Shown piece after piece: positions 11,351 through 20,061 of a DNA stretch of 53,737 nt. The notes under the pieces are model-generated. The model worked only from the letters and a program-made list of their open reading frames with translations, did no database searches and had not been told where the DNA came from. The DNA is from Brevibacterium gallinarum. Its GTDB lineage: Bacteria; Actinomycetota; Actinomycetes; Actinomycetales; Brevibacteriaceae. The stretch covers positions 1-53,737 of the forward strand of contig NZ_JACSPY010000018.1 in the NCBI RefSeq assembly GCF_014836885.1. The letters are read 5' to 3'. Position numbers and translations under genes: made by a program. The first letter of the stretch is position 1; each line of letters opens with the position of its first letter.

Positions 11351-11570
11351 GCTGTCGCGTCCGTCGCCTCTGGCGCGTCGGGCTCCAATAGCGTCGGATC
11401 GGGCTCATCGGCGCCGATCGGCTCCGGCCGGCGGATCCCCAGCGCGACGAGGTAGGCGATGAGACTGCCGAGCATGCCGAACACCGCATACGGCCATGAG
11501 GAACGCCCCGTACAGCGCCAGCAGCCAGACCGGGATGCCGGCGATCGCCGAAGCCCACCAGATGAGCGCC
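11347..11570 (-). pseudogene. C-terminal remnant of a membrane transport protein
   Basis: On the minus strand, two frames joined by one indel give a hydrophobic stretch (ISALIWWASAIAGIPVWLL, then AVFGMLGSLIAYLVALG) and a hydrophilic tail ending at a stop at 11347. This resembles the last one or two membrane helices and tail of a permease. The N-terminal part is absent and the frame is shifted near 11490, so it is a relic. The family cannot be named from so little. Confidence 0.5.
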
Positions 11571-11879
11571 GAGATCGAGGTCATGCCCGACTACCCGGTC
11601 ACCGTCAATGACGCGACCGAGACCGCGTACGCCTGCCGGGTCATCGAGGCGACGTTCGGGGAGGGTGCGTGGACCGAACTGCCCGAACCGCTGACCGGAT
11701 CTGAGGACTTCTCCCATGTGCTCGCCGAGGTCCCGGGCACCTATGCGCTCGTCGGCACCGAACCGTACGGAGACGCCAACGAGACGAACCACTCGCCGCG
11801 CGCCTCCTTCGGCGACACGGCGCTCGACGACGTCGCCGAGTTCCTCGCCAATGCCGCCTGGCTGCGCGGACGGGTGTGA
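11571..11879 (+). pseudogene. C-terminal remnant of an M20-family amidohydrolase
   Basis: The plus strand encodes about 100 residues matching the end of M20/hippurate-hydrolase-type amidohydrolases: PDYPVTVNDATETAYA, then the conserved TGSEDFSHVLAEVPGTYALVG segment with its metal-ligand-region Glu-Asp, then NHSPRASFGD and a final helix. The N-terminal three quarters of the enzyme are missing and the upstream DNA belongs to an unrelated antisense remnant. The joint at about 11571 is a deletion or rearrangement scar. Confidence 0.7.
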
Positions 11880-11918
11880 GCGTTAGCTGCGTTTCAATCC
11901 AGGCCAGCACCGATCGGA

Positions 11919-13286
11919 TCACGCAAGGTGTGGGCTGGGCGCCTCAGAAGCGATTGCGATGGCTGCAGCCGCAGCGGGAATCTTTTCGGCGCTCAGTGCC
12001 CCGACTGTGACACGTATGAATGGTTGTTGCCGTTTGATGCGTGTGAGCTCCGACGAGGTAACCGCGTAGCCGTGCGCCGCGAGCACGAGCTGGGCCCCAG
12101 CGTCATCACGTACCGGTAAAGCCATCACAAGGCCGTCGTGTGAAAGCGGTGTGACGCCGTGCTCAGCTAGGGACTCGACGAGCGCTGCGCGTCGATCTGA
12201 GTAGGCGCGCCGTGCGTAGTCGACTGCTTTGATCGAGTCTTGATCCGTCAGTAAGAAGGCCAGCGCATTCTGTAAGATGCGGCTCACCCACCCCGCTCCA
12301 TAATGCAAAGTGTCGCGAGCCAGCTCTATAGGACGTGGCTTGCAGCTGCCGATGACTCCGATGCGCAAGTCAGGGCCATGCGACTTAGAGAAGCTTCGGA
12401 TGAGGACCGTCATTTCCGGTAGGAGCTCGCCCAAGCTGACGAGCGGTTGTTCTGAAATGTCGCCCGATCCGTCGTCTTCGATGATGAGCGTTTCGTGACG
12501 AGCCAGAACAGTTGCAAGCTCCTGCCTGCGTTCCGGGGTCATGGAAACACCGAGCAACGCGCTGCAGCGAGGCTCGCAAATGAACGCAATAACCCCGCTG
12601 GAAAGTACCTCTGCGGCGGAGGAAGGCAGCGGTCCTCGAGAGTCAGTCGCAACGGGGACTGGCCGAAGCCCACACCGGTCGAGGATGTCGAGGGTGCGGG
12701 GTGAGGCTGGATCCGCGACTGCAACACGGTCGCCTGGTGAAGCGAGGCCTTGCAGTAGGAGTAGAAGGCCCTCGTACCCACCGCTGACGGCTAGCCAATG
12801 TCTTGCTGGGAACGGCCAGAGTTCGAGTAGAGCTTCCCTCAGTGCCGGAGTGATGTCCTGGCGGGAGTAGCTATGTAGGTCGGGATCAGCTTGTGTCGCG
12901 AACGTTAGAGCTGATGACAGATCCGGTAGGAGAGCCGGATCGGGAGTGGCGTAAGTCAGGTCGGCCGTGCCCTTAGGCCAGTAGCCGGAAATGTGGTCAA
13001 ACCGCCTCGGGCCGACGTTTGGCGCAGACGACGAGATCCAGGACCCCTGCCGTCCTGCTCCTTCCACGTAACCGCGAGTTCGGAGCGTCTTCCAAGCGGC
13101 GGAAACAGTCGCGCTACTGACGTGGAGAGCTCTGGCCAGGTCCCGAACTTTTGGCAACCGAGCTCCAGTCGAGACTTCCCCGTTTCGGATCATCTGAGTG
13201 ACGGCTGCGGCGATTCCCGCTGCGGAAGCCTCGCGAGTGCGCGTCATGACCATCTCCACGGTGATCGCAACTGGTTCGGACGCCAT
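11919..13286 (-). CDS. MocR-type GntR regulator with aminotransferase-like domain
   Basis: A 455-residue transcription regulator. The N-terminal winged helix (about 5-75) contains GARLPKVRDLARALHVSSAT and VSAAWKTLRTRGYVEGAGRQG. The rest is a fold-type I PLP domain, with SGGYEGLLLLLQGL near the cofactor site and the likely PLP-binding Lys in RSFSKSHGPDLRIG. MocR proteins sense an amino compound bound to PLP and usually control the gene next door, here the divergent set at 13385-17888. The start at 13286 is chosen because GAGGGG precedes it; ATG 13301 has no binding site and lies beside the operator-like repeats. Base composition is AT-richer than flanking genes. Confidence 0.85.
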   Translation of the reverse strand: MASEPVAITVEMVMTRTREASAAGIAAAVTQMIRNGEVSTGARLPKVRDLARALHVSSATVSAAWKTLRTRGYVEGAGRQGSWISSSAPNVGPRRFDHISGYWPKGTADLTYATPDPALLPDLSSALTFATQADPDLHSYSRQDITPALREALLELWPFPARHWLAVSGGYEGLLLLLQGLASPGDRVAVADPASPRTLDILDRCGLRPVPVATDSRGPLPSSAAEVLSSGVIAFICEPRCSALLGVSMTPERRQELATVLARHETLIIEDDGSGDISEQPLVSLGELLPEMTVLIRSFSKSHGPDLRIGVIGSCKPRPIELARDTLHYGAGWVSRILQNALAFLLTDQDSIKAVDYARRAYSDRRAALVESLAEHGVTPLSHDGLVMALPVRDDAGAQLVLAAHGYAVTSSELTRIKRQQPFIRVTVGALSAEKIPAAAAAIAIASEAPSPHLA

Positions 13287-13302
13287 GGGCCCCTCTTTCA
13301 TT

Positions 13303-13345
13303 GTTCAGAATCAATAGTAGCTATTGTTTCTCAATCATACTGAAC
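13303..13345. promoter_or_regulatory. Nested inverted repeats, probable MocR operator
   Basis: The AT-rich divergent spacer holds CAATAG-TAG-CTATTG (13312-13326) nested inside GTTCAG (13303-13308) and CTGAAC (13340-13345). The position, between a MocR-family gene and its likely target operon, fits the regulator's binding site. No experimental support. Confidence 0.55.
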
Positions 13346-13384
13346 TTAATGTTAACCACACCACATCGTCGAAAGGTCTAAAAG

Positions 13385-14359
13385 TTGTCAGAGCCACTTA
13401 GAGTCGGAACTCGCCAGTGGGACCACGTTTTTCCCATCGCTATGGGGGACGTGGGAAGCCCGTCTGGACGTCAGGTGAACCTCACGAGACTGGATCACAC
13501 CCCTGATCTCTGGACAGACTCGGCCTATGTTGCCGGCGAGACCTCACTGAGCCGTTACATTCGCCGTCGTGTAGCCGGGGATGACTCGGTTATCGCACTT
13601 CCGATATTCCTGATGCGTGGGTTCCGGCACCGGTGCATAATCGTGCCCGAGTCGTCAGAAGCAAGGGCGATTCCCGACCTAGCGCGAGCCAGGATCGGGG
13701 TCACCGGGTGGCCAGACTCGGGCAACACGTGGACCCGAGCTCTACTCACGGAGTCGGGCATCGAGCTGTCTAGCGTCGAGTGGACGGTAGGACGGTTGAC
13801 GCCGCAGCATCCGGTGACCGATCGGTTTGATGGCGTGAGGCCACGGAGCGATCTTTCCGTCCGGACCAGCGACAAACCGATGACCGAGATGCTTGCAGAC
13901 GGTCAGCTTGATGCAGTTTTCAGCCCGTTCCTTCCTCCAGGGTTCCGTGACCCCGATAGCGGGATGCGACTGCTGTTCGACGACGTGACACGTGAAGAAC
14001 AGAAGTTCCTTCAGAAGCACGGTTATGTTCCGGGGATCCACGTTTTGGCTGTCAGAGCCGAAGCCTTGCGTACCGATCCGACTCTCCCCAACGAGCTCGG
14101 GTGCATGTTTCGTCAGTCCGAGCAGGTCGCGGCAGCACGGCATCGCAAGCTGTTGGACGTCACGCCGTGGCTGAACAGTGCATTCGATCTGCTTGACGCT
14201 ACAGGATTTGGAGAGCCCAATCGCGTTGGCGTCGGAGCAAATCGCACTATGCTTCACGACTTCTTAAGGCATATGTCCACTCAAGGTCTCATTTTGGAGT
14301 CGCCGAGCCTGGACCAGTTATTCCCGTACGACTTGACCGAGGAAGGTGAGATGCGATGA
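13385..14359 (+). CDS. Pht5-like (4,5-dihydroxyphthalate decarboxylase family) protein
   Basis: A 324-residue protein of the periplasmic-binding-protein-like fold used by 4,5-dihydroxyphthalate decarboxylase and its relatives. Features seen: an early LRVGTRQWDHVFPIAMGDV strand, the lobe-joining IPDLARARIGVTGWPDSGNT segment, MLADGQLDAVFSPF and a C-terminal HDFLRHMSTQGLI helix. There is no signal peptide, so it is cytosolic. Many members of this family have unknown chemistry; decarboxylation here is not proven. TTG at 13385 is taken as start, with AAAGG upstream. Its end overlaps the amidase gene by four bases, and it is the first gene of a five-gene operon. Confidence 0.7.
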   Translation: MSEPLRVGTRQWDHVFPIAMGDVGSPSGRQVNLTRLDHTPDLWTDSAYVAGETSLSRYIRRRVAGDDSVIALPIFLMRGFRHRCIIVPESSEARAIPDLARARIGVTGWPDSGNTWTRALLTESGIELSSVEWTVGRLTPQHPVTDRFDGVRPRSDLSVRTSDKPMTEMLADGQLDAVFSPFLPPGFRDPDSGMRLLFDDVTREEQKFLQKHGYVPGIHVLAVRAEALRTDPTLPNELGCMFRQSEQVAAARHRKLLDVTPWLNSAFDLLDATGFGEPNRVGVGANRTMLHDFLRHMSTQGLILESPSLDQLFPYDLTEEGEMR

Positions 14360-15183
14360 GCGGAGATCCCAATACAGAGATCAAGGTAGCTGTCGGCCAG
14401 TTCCCCGTCGCTGAAGACTGGCAGACCAATATTGATATGGCGGGGTTCTTGATGGACAGAGCAGAGACTGCGGGGGTAGACCTCCTTGTTCTACCAGAGG
14501 GGATCATGACCCGGTTTATCGACCGCAAGGAACTGATTCGAGACGCCGCTCAGGCACTTGATGGCCCCTTTGTCACAGCAATGCTCGATCTCTCCCGCGA
14601 CCGTCGTGTGACCGTCATCTTCGGTATTCATGAAAGCTCAGCTGAGCCGCGCCCGTTCAACACCCTCGTTGCGATCCAGAATGGGGAAGTGCGAGGGGTC
14701 TATCGGAAGTTGCATCTCTACGATGCTTTTGCGGCGGTCGAATCCGAGAACGTCCGATCTGGTGATGAACGACCGCCGATAATCGATGTTTGTGGCTTCA
14801 ACGTCGGGCTCATGACCTGCTACGACGTTCGATTTCCTGAGCTAGCGCGCGACCTAGCGGACCGGGGCGCTGAAATTGTCGCTTTGCCAGCGGCATGGGC
14901 GGCTGGCAGAACAAAAGAGTTTCAGTGGGCGACCTTGGTATCGGCGCGCGCACTCGATGCAACGGTCTTCGTGGCCGCATCAGGTGAGTCTGGGCCAGCT
15001 TGCGTTGGCGGCTCACGGATCATCGATCCGCTTGGCATGCCGCTCGCGACCTGCACGCAGGAGACCGATCTTGCCACTGCCACGTTGAGCAAGCACCAGT
15101 TGAAAGAAAGTCGCATAAAGCTGCCGGTGCTGCAACACCGTCGGTACGAGTTGTCATTTAAGCCCGAGCACACCGTCGCCTGA
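14356..15183 (+). CDS. Nitrilase-superfamily amidohydrolase
   Basis: A 275-residue carbon-nitrogen hydrolase. The catalytic triad is in place: Glu48 (VLPEGIMTRF), Lys118 (VYRKLHLYDAF) and Cys155 (GLMTCYDVRFPE). The sequence RFPELARDLADRGAEIVALPAAW is characteristic of the omega-amidase and N-carbamoyl/aliphatic amidase branches rather than true nitrilases. It lacks a signal peptide. Being coupled to the Pht5-like gene and followed by an amino-acid importer, it probably releases ammonia or an acid from an imported amide; the substrate cannot be read from sequence. Confidence 0.88.
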   Translation: MSGDPNTEIKVAVGQFPVAEDWQTNIDMAGFLMDRAETAGVDLLVLPEGIMTRFIDRKELIRDAAQALDGPFVTAMLDLSRDRRVTVIFGIHESSAEPRPFNTLVAIQNGEVRGVYRKLHLYDAFAAVESENVRSGDERPPIIDVCGFNVGLMTCYDVRFPELARDLADRGAEIVALPAAWAAGRTKEFQWATLVSARALDATVFVAASGESGPACVGGSRIIDPLGMPLATCTQETDLATATLSKHQLKESRIKLPVLQHRRYELSFKPEHTVA

Positions 15184-15230
15184 TTGCCATTCACAGCCGA
15201 CGCTCCGAAAGTGAAGAGTTAGGAATAGTC

Positions 15231-16163
15231 ATGAACTCCACCATCAAGTCGAAGCCGATCTGGACAGCGATCGCGATGAGCGCCGCGCTCACCTTGACCG
15301 CGGGCTGCACAGTGGATGAGTCCGGTGACAAGGACGAACCCGGAGGCGATTCAATCGAGGTGAAGAAGCAGGAACTCAACCAGAAGCTCCACGATCAGCT
15401 GCCTGACAAGATCAAGGACGCAGGATCCGTGACGTCTGTGAACACCGGTTCATTCCCTCCATACACGATTGTCGACGGAGAGAACAAAGTTACAGGCGCA
15501 AGCGCCGACCTCGCTGAAGCAATGGGTCAGATGCTTGGAGTAGACGTCGAGCATCAAACAATCGATGGCCTGGCCAGCGTGCTGACGGGTATGGAGGCTG
15601 GTCGGTACGACCTCAGTATCGGCCCGACCGGCGACTTCCCGGAACGACAGGAGCAGGCGACGTTCATTGATTGGGTGCAGGAATATGTGGTCTTCGCCGT
15701 CCAAAAGGGTAACCCTCAGGATATCGACGGTCTCGATACGACGTGTGGTCGGAAAATTGCTGTTCAAGCAGGCGGATCCGCCGAATCGGTGATCAAGGAA
15801 CAGTCTTCAACGTGCGAGAACGGGGGCAAAGAGTCAATCGAGGTCCAGTCCTATAAAGACCAGCCGAGTGCCATCCTCTCGGTGCAGTCCGGGAGAGCCG
15901 ACGCGTTCTTTTCCTCGCGGGCACCCCTGACCTATTTCGTCAACGACTCCGGCGGCAAGCTGGAACTTGTAGGCACCGAAGACAAGAACGGCTTCGATGA
16001 CCTCTACCAAGGGATCATGGTGCCTAAAGACTCTGAGATGACTGATGTCCTGTTGGCCTGCCTCGAGGAACTTCACGCTAACGGCACCTACGACGCCATC
16101 ATGGACAAGTGGGATCTAGACGCCAACAAGCTCGACACCCCTGGTATCAACCTGGCGAAATGA
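15231..16163 (+). CDS. Polar amino-acid ABC transporter, substrate-binding lipoprotein
   Basis: A 310-residue family 3 solute-binding protein. The N-terminal signal ends in a lipobox (LTLTAGC, Cys at about 26), so it is anchored outside the membrane. The domain has the typical GSFPPYTIVDGENKVTGAS start, GRYDLSIGPTGDFPERQEQA in the first lobe and GRKIAVQAGGSAE in the second. It supplies the permease and ATPase that follow, overlapping the permease start by four bases. The ligand is probably an amino acid or similar small polar nitrogen compound. Confidence 0.9.
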   Translation: MNSTIKSKPIWTAIAMSAALTLTAGCTVDESGDKDEPGGDSIEVKKQELNQKLHDQLPDKIKDAGSVTSVNTGSFPPYTIVDGENKVTGASADLAEAMGQMLGVDVEHQTIDGLASVLTGMEAGRYDLSIGPTGDFPERQEQATFIDWVQEYVVFAVQKGNPQDIDGLDTTCGRKIAVQAGGSAESVIKEQSSTCENGGKESIEVQSYKDQPSAILSVQSGRADAFFSSRAPLTYFVNDSGGKLELVGTEDKNGFDDLYQGIMVPKDSEMTDVLLACLEELHANGTYDAIMDKWDLDANKLDTPGINLAK

Positions 16164-17089
16164 TGATGACTGAACGCACTGAACACCTGGATATCAGCAA
16201 CGCTCACAGGAAGAGGCACCCGTGGCAGATCGTTGGAGCGGCTGTTGCCCTGCTTCTTGCTGGGCAGGTCGTCTATCTACTTTTCACAACGCCAAACTTT
16301 GGCTGGGATGTAGTCGCGACCTATCTTTTTGAGAAGTCGATCATGCGCGGTTTGGGCATGACGCTTCTCCTGACTGTTATCGCGATGACCATCGGAATCA
16401 TCCTTGGTGTGATCCTTGCGCTTTGCCGTATGTCAGACAACCCGGTACTGAAGCCACTAGCTGCCTTCTACATCTGGTTCTTCCGAGGTACGCCGACGCT
16501 GATCCAGCTGATCTTCTTCTACAACCTCTCAGCGCTGTTTCCAGTTTTGGCGGTTGGTGTTCCCTTCGGTGGGCCGACGTTTGCGGAGGCTCCTACGAAC
16601 CGGATCGTGACAGCCTTCCTGGCAGCGATCCTGTGTTTGGGCCTGAACGAGGCGGCGCTGATGGCTGAAATAATCCGAGGCGGCTTGATGTCGGTAAAGC
16701 GTGGGCAGCGTGAAGCTGCCGCGGCCATCGGAATGTCGCCCTTCAGGAGCTTCCATCGGATCGTGCTCCCTCAGGCTATGAGGTTCATCATTCCTCCGAC
16801 CGGGAACCAGGTGATCTCGATGGTGAAGAGTACAGCGTTGGTGAGTGTTATCGCTTTGGCAGATCTGCTCTACTCGGCCCAGGCAATCTACAACCGAAAC
16901 TTCGAAACCATACCGCTTCTGATAGTCGCTTGTATCTGGTATCTCGTCGTCACGTCACTACTGAATATCGGGCAGCACTTCATCGAACGGCACTACGGAA
17001 AGTCTGACCAACCGACCGGTGGAACGAGCCTCCGCACCAGGCTTTCCAGAATCTTCGCAAGTCAGAAGGAGGTGGCGGCACGTGTCTGA
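16160..17089 (+). CDS. Amino-acid ABC transporter permease (His/Glu type)
   Basis: A permease of about 309 residues with one extra N-terminal membrane helix ([20 protein letters not shown]) before the binding-protein-dependent permease core. The EAA loop appears as [23 protein letters not shown]. Further helices follow to HFIERHYGK. In this family two copies pair in the membrane. The start is set at ATG 16160, overlapping the preceding stop; ATGs at 16163 and 16166 are alternatives. Confidence 0.9.
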   Translation: MMMTERTEHLDISNAHRKRHPWQIVGAAVALLLAGQVVYLLFTTPNFGWDVVATYLFEKSIMRGLGMTLLLTVIAMTIGIILGVILALCRMSDNPVLKPLAAFYIWFFRGTPTLIQLIFFYNLSALFPVLAVGVPFGGPTFAEAPTNRIVTAFLAAILCLGLNEAALMAEIIRGGLMSVKRGQREAAAAIGMSPFRSFHRIVLPQAMRFIIPPTGNQVISMVKSTALVSVIALADLLYSAQAIYNRNFETIPLLIVACIWYLVVTSLLNIGQHFIERHYGKSDQPTGGTSLRTRLSRIFASQKEVAARV

Positions 17090-17888
17090 CCAGCCGAAGA
17101 GGACGATCGAGGCGAAACAGCACACGACGGAGCCGGTTTTGCAGGCAATCGGTGTCGAAAAGCGCTTCGGTGACGCATCGGTGCTGAAGGGAATCGATCT
17201 CGAAGTCGCCGAAGGGGAATCAGTGGTCATCCTCGGGCCCTCCGGATCGGGAAAGTCCACCTTTCTTCGGTGCGTCAACCTTCTGGAACAACCTGACGGT
17301 GGGCGGATCCTTGTGAAAGGCCAGGATGTCGGTTACACAGTGAAACGCGGAAGGCTCCACCAGGTTCCGCCGCGCGAGCTTGCACGGCGTCGAGCCCAGA
17401 TTGGGATGGTGTTCCAGCAGTTCAATCTCTTCTCCCACATGACAGTTCTTGAGAACATCACAGAAGGACCAGTAGGAGTTCTCGGCCGCAAGCGTTCCGA
17501 CGCAAATGGCCGCGCCACTGAGTTGCTCGAATTGGTTGGGCTTGCTGGCCGCGAGAAGGCATATCCAGAGCAGCTATCAGGCGGACAGCAGCAGCGCGTT
17601 GCGATCGCTAGGGCACTCGCAATGGACCCAGCATTGGTTCTCTTCGACGAACCGACGTCTGCGCTCGATCCTGAGCTCGTTGGTGAAGTACTGGCAACGA
17701 TGCGAACACTAGCTGACGGTGGTCTGACAATGGTTGTGGTGACACATGAGATCTCGTTCGCTCGTGAGGCGGCCGACCGAGTCGTATTTATCGATGGCGG
17801 AGTGATTGTGGAAGAGGGCCCGCCAGAGAAGGTTCTAGACAACCCGCAGCACGTCCGAACGCGCGAGTTCCTAGCCAGATTCCTCTGA
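17082..17888 (+). CDS. Amino-acid ABC transporter ATPase (GlnQ/HisP type)
   Basis: A 268-residue ATPase. Walker A is GPSGSGKST, followed by [13 protein letters not shown], the signature [15 protein letters not shown] and Walker [17 protein letters not shown]. The start is GTG 17082, because AGGAGG stands eight bases upstream and the frame then overlaps the permease end by eight bases. An extra 25-residue N-terminal stretch precedes the domain. It completes the importer and is followed by a strong terminator. Confidence 0.92.
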   Translation: MSDQPKRTIEAKQHTTEPVLQAIGVEKRFGDASVLKGIDLEVAEGESVVILGPSGSGKSTFLRCVNLLEQPDGGRILVKGQDVGYTVKRGRLHQVPPRELARRRAQIGMVFQQFNLFSHMTVLENITEGPVGVLGRKRSDANGRATELLELVGLAGREKAYPEQLSGGQQQRVAIARALAMDPALVLFDEPTSALDPELVGEVLATMRTLADGGLTMVVVTHEISFAREAADRVVFIDGGVIVEEGPPEKVLDNPQHVRTREFLARFL

Positions 17889-17902
17889 TCAAATCAAACC
17901 GA

Positions 17903-17940
17903 CCGAAGACCCGCCGAACGACTGTTCGGCGGGTCTTCGG
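17903..17940. terminator. Strong bidirectional terminator
   Basis: A perfect 17-bp stem (CCGAAGACCCGCCGAAC with its complement) around a GACT loop, followed on the plus strand by CTTTTGG. It closes the importer operon and also lies just past the stop of the oppositely oriented aminotransferase at 17980. Confidence 0.9.
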
Positions 17941-17979
17941 CTTTTGGCGCAGCGACCGTGAGTTAGCCGTGCGCCCCGA

Positions 17980-19362
17980 TCAGATCATCTCCCACGCGTC
18001 GGTGAGCACCGAGCGGATGATCTGCTCCATCTCCTCGAACTCCTCCGGGCCACAGGTGAGCGGCGGGGAAAGCTGGATGACCGGTTCGCCGCGGTCATCG
18101 GCGCGGCAGTACAGGCCGCGCTCGTACAGTGCAGAGGAGACGAAGCCCTTGAGGACGCGCTCGCACTCCTCAGCGGTGAAGGTCTCCTTCGTCGCCTGAT
18201 CCTTGACCAGCTCGATGCCGTAGAAGTAGCCCTCGCCGCGCACGTCGCCGACGATCGGCAGGTCGAGCAGCTTTTCCAGCGTCTTGCGGAACGTCGGTGC
18301 GTTCGTGGCGACCCGGGTGTTGAGCTCTTCGCTTTCGAAGATGTCGAGATTGGCCATCGCGACGTGGCAGGCAACGGGGTGACCGCCGAATGTGTAGCCG
18401 TGGTAGAACGTCTCCCCGCCCTTGCCGAAGGGTTCGAACAGACGATCCGATGCGATCATCGCACCGAGCGGGGCGTAACCGGAGGTGATGCCCTTGGCGC
18501 AGGTGATGATGTCGGGGACGAAGTCGAAGTCGTTGCAGGCGAACATCGAGCCGATGCGGCCGAAGGCGCAGATCGTCTCATCGGAGACGAGCAGCACGTC
18601 ATGCTCATCGCAGATCTCGCGCACCCGCTCGAAATAGCCCGGCGGCGGCGGGAAGCAGCCGCCGGAGTTCTGCACCGGCTCGAGGAACACGGCTGCCACC
18701 GAATCGGCGCCCTCGAATTCGATGGCCTCCTCGATGCGGTCGGCGGCCCACTGGCCGAAGGCCTTCTCATCACCGGCGAAGCGGTCATCGGCCCGGTAGA
18801 AGTTCGTGTTCGGCACCTTGTGGGCACCGGGCACGAGCGGAGCGAACTGATTGCGCAGATCCGGCAGCGAGGTGACGCTCAGCGCACCGTGCGGAGTGCC
18901 GTGGTAGGCGGTGGCGCGGGAGATGACCTTGTGCTTTCCGGGCTTGCCGGTGAGCCGGAAGTAGTTCTTCGCCAGCTTGAGCGCCGACTCGACCGAGTCG
19001 CCGCCGCCGGAGGTGAGGAACACGCGGTTGAGGTCACCGGGGGCGTAGCCGGCCAGGCGCTCGGAGAGCTGGATGGCCGGTTCGTGGGTGTAGGACCACA
19101 GGGGGAAGAAGCCGAGCTTCTTCGTCTGGTTGTAGGCGGCCTGGGCGAGTTCCTCACGGCCATGGCCGACCTGGACGACGAACAGCCCGGCGAGACCGTC
19201 GATGAGCTTTCTGCCGGTGTCGTCGAAGATGTGGTGGCCCTCGCCGTGGGTGATGACCGGGGTGCGGCCGCCCTCGAAGAGGTGCTTGTGATTGGCCATG
19301 TGCATCCATACGTGATCGCGGATGCCGGTTTGAAGGTTGTGCTGTTCCACGTGGTTCTCCAC
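17980..19362 (-). CDS. Class III (omega) aminotransferase, polyamine/GABA type
   Basis: A 460-residue PLP enzyme. The cofactor Lys is probably Lys290 (DIITCAKGITSGYAPLGAM), with Asp261 in LLVSDETICAFGR holding the pyridine nitrogen, and GGGDSVESALKLAKNYF near the phosphate site. It resembles putrescine-, beta-alanine- and GABA-pyruvate transaminases. It is transcribed away from the polyamine importer but sits with it, so putrescine or GABA is the likely amino donor. The Lrp gene starts upstream only three bases before it, so the two form an operon. Exact substrate uncertain. Confidence 0.88.
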   Translation of the reverse strand: MENHVEQHNLQTGIRDHVWMHMANHKHLFEGGRTPVITHGEGHHIFDDTGRKLIDGLAGLFVVQVGHGREELAQAAYNQTKKLGFFPLWSYTHEPAIQLSERLAGYAPGDLNRVFLTSGGGDSVESALKLAKNYFRLTGKPGKHKVISRATAYHGTPHGALSVTSLPDLRNQFAPLVPGAHKVPNTNFYRADDRFAGDEKAFGQWAADRIEEAIEFEGADSVAAVFLEPVQNSGGCFPPPPGYFERVREICDEHDVLLVSDETICAFGRIGSMFACNDFDFVPDIITCAKGITSGYAPLGAMIASDRLFEPFGKGGETFYHGYTFGGHPVACHVAMANLDIFESEELNTRVATNAPTFRKTLEKLLDLPIVGDVRGEGYFYGIELVKDQATKETFTAEECERVLKGFVSSALYERGLYCRADDRGEPVIQLSPPLTCGPEEFEEMEQIIRSVLTDAWEMI

Positions 19363-19365
19363 TTC

Positions 19366-19836
19366 CTAGCGTGTGCCCCAGTTGTACTTCTGGTCCCAGA
19401 GCTTGAGGTACATCATCGTTTCGGTCGATTCGACATGCTCGATCGAGCGCAGCTGCCGCAGCAGGCTCAGCAGTTCATCGTCATCAGCGCAGACGACTTC
19501 GATGAGGATGTCGTAGACCCCAGCGGTGACGACGGTGTAGTCGACCTGCGGCAGCTGGCTGAGGATCTCGGCGGTCTCAGTGATGTCTCCGCTGACCTTC
19601 ACCCCGATCATCGCCTGCCGGTGAAAGCCCAGCTGCAGGGGAGAGGTGACGGCCACGATCTGCATGACCCCGGCTGCGGTGAGCTTGGAAACCCGCTGGC
19701 GCACGGCCGCCTCGGACATGCCGATGTCGCGGCCGATCTCGGCGTAGCTGCGCCTGCCGTCCTGCTGAAGGGCCTCGATGATCGCCTTCGACTTGGCATC
19801 GAGCTCCGTATCCGGCGCAGGGGTCTCAGCGGTCAT
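19366..19836 (-). CDS. Lrp/AsnC-family transcription regulator
   Basis: A 156-residue regulator. The N-terminal helix-turn-helix contains AIIEALQQDGRRSYAEIGRD and MSEAAVRQRVSKLTAAGVMQ. The C-terminal RAM domain has VDYTVVTAGVYDILIEVVCA and ends in a beta strand. Start at ATG 19836 is supported by AGGAGG five bases upstream. It precedes the aminotransferase and faces the aldehyde dehydrogenase/importer operon, so it probably controls both directions in response to an amino acid or amine. Confidence 0.92.
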   Translation of the reverse strand: MTAETPAPDTELDAKSKAIIEALQQDGRRSYAEIGRDIGMSEAAVRQRVSKLTAAGVMQIVAVTSPLQLGFHRQAMIGVKVSGDITETAEILSQLPQVDYTVVTAGVYDILIEVVCADDDELLSLLRQLRSIEHVESTETMMYLKLWDQKYNWGTR

Positions 19837-19869
19837 GACGCCTCCTTCAGAACTCATCATAACAATGTA

Positions 19870-19894
19870 ATCAGTGGTTCTGACCATATCTGAT
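19870..19894. promoter_or_regulatory. Possible Lrp-type operator in the divergent spacer
   Basis: The spacer 19837-20061 holds an AT-rich imperfect inverted repeat with ATCAG and CTGAT ends and inner GGT and ACC. Its place between divergent lrp and aldehyde dehydrogenase genes suits autoregulation. No clear promoter boxes were identified in the rest of the spacer. Confidence 0.35.
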
Positions 19895-20061
19895 TGCGAA
19901 AACAGCTTGCAAGAGTGACCAGAAGTACGAAATCAGTAGACATTGCGGGGAGGTGTCGTTACTCTGGTGAAACGCTGATGTGCCTCGCCTCACACCACGG
20001 CACCACCTGTGCCGGGGCAGGACCCCAGTTCAGCACCACCGACACGGAGGTTCGAAGACCC

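Noticed and set aside
11496..11879. A complete 127-residue protein from ATG 11496
   Set aside because: The first 25 residues are antisense to a permease remnant and only the C-terminal part resembles M20 enzymes, so it is a fragment and not a gene.
18364..19893. A 509-codon plus-strand open frame opposite the aminotransferase and Lrp genes
   Set aside because: It is antisense to two clear enzymes and shows no family motif. Similar shadows at 4812-6077, 6206-7285, 20119-21579, 25588-26808 and 31023-32327 were dropped for the same reason.
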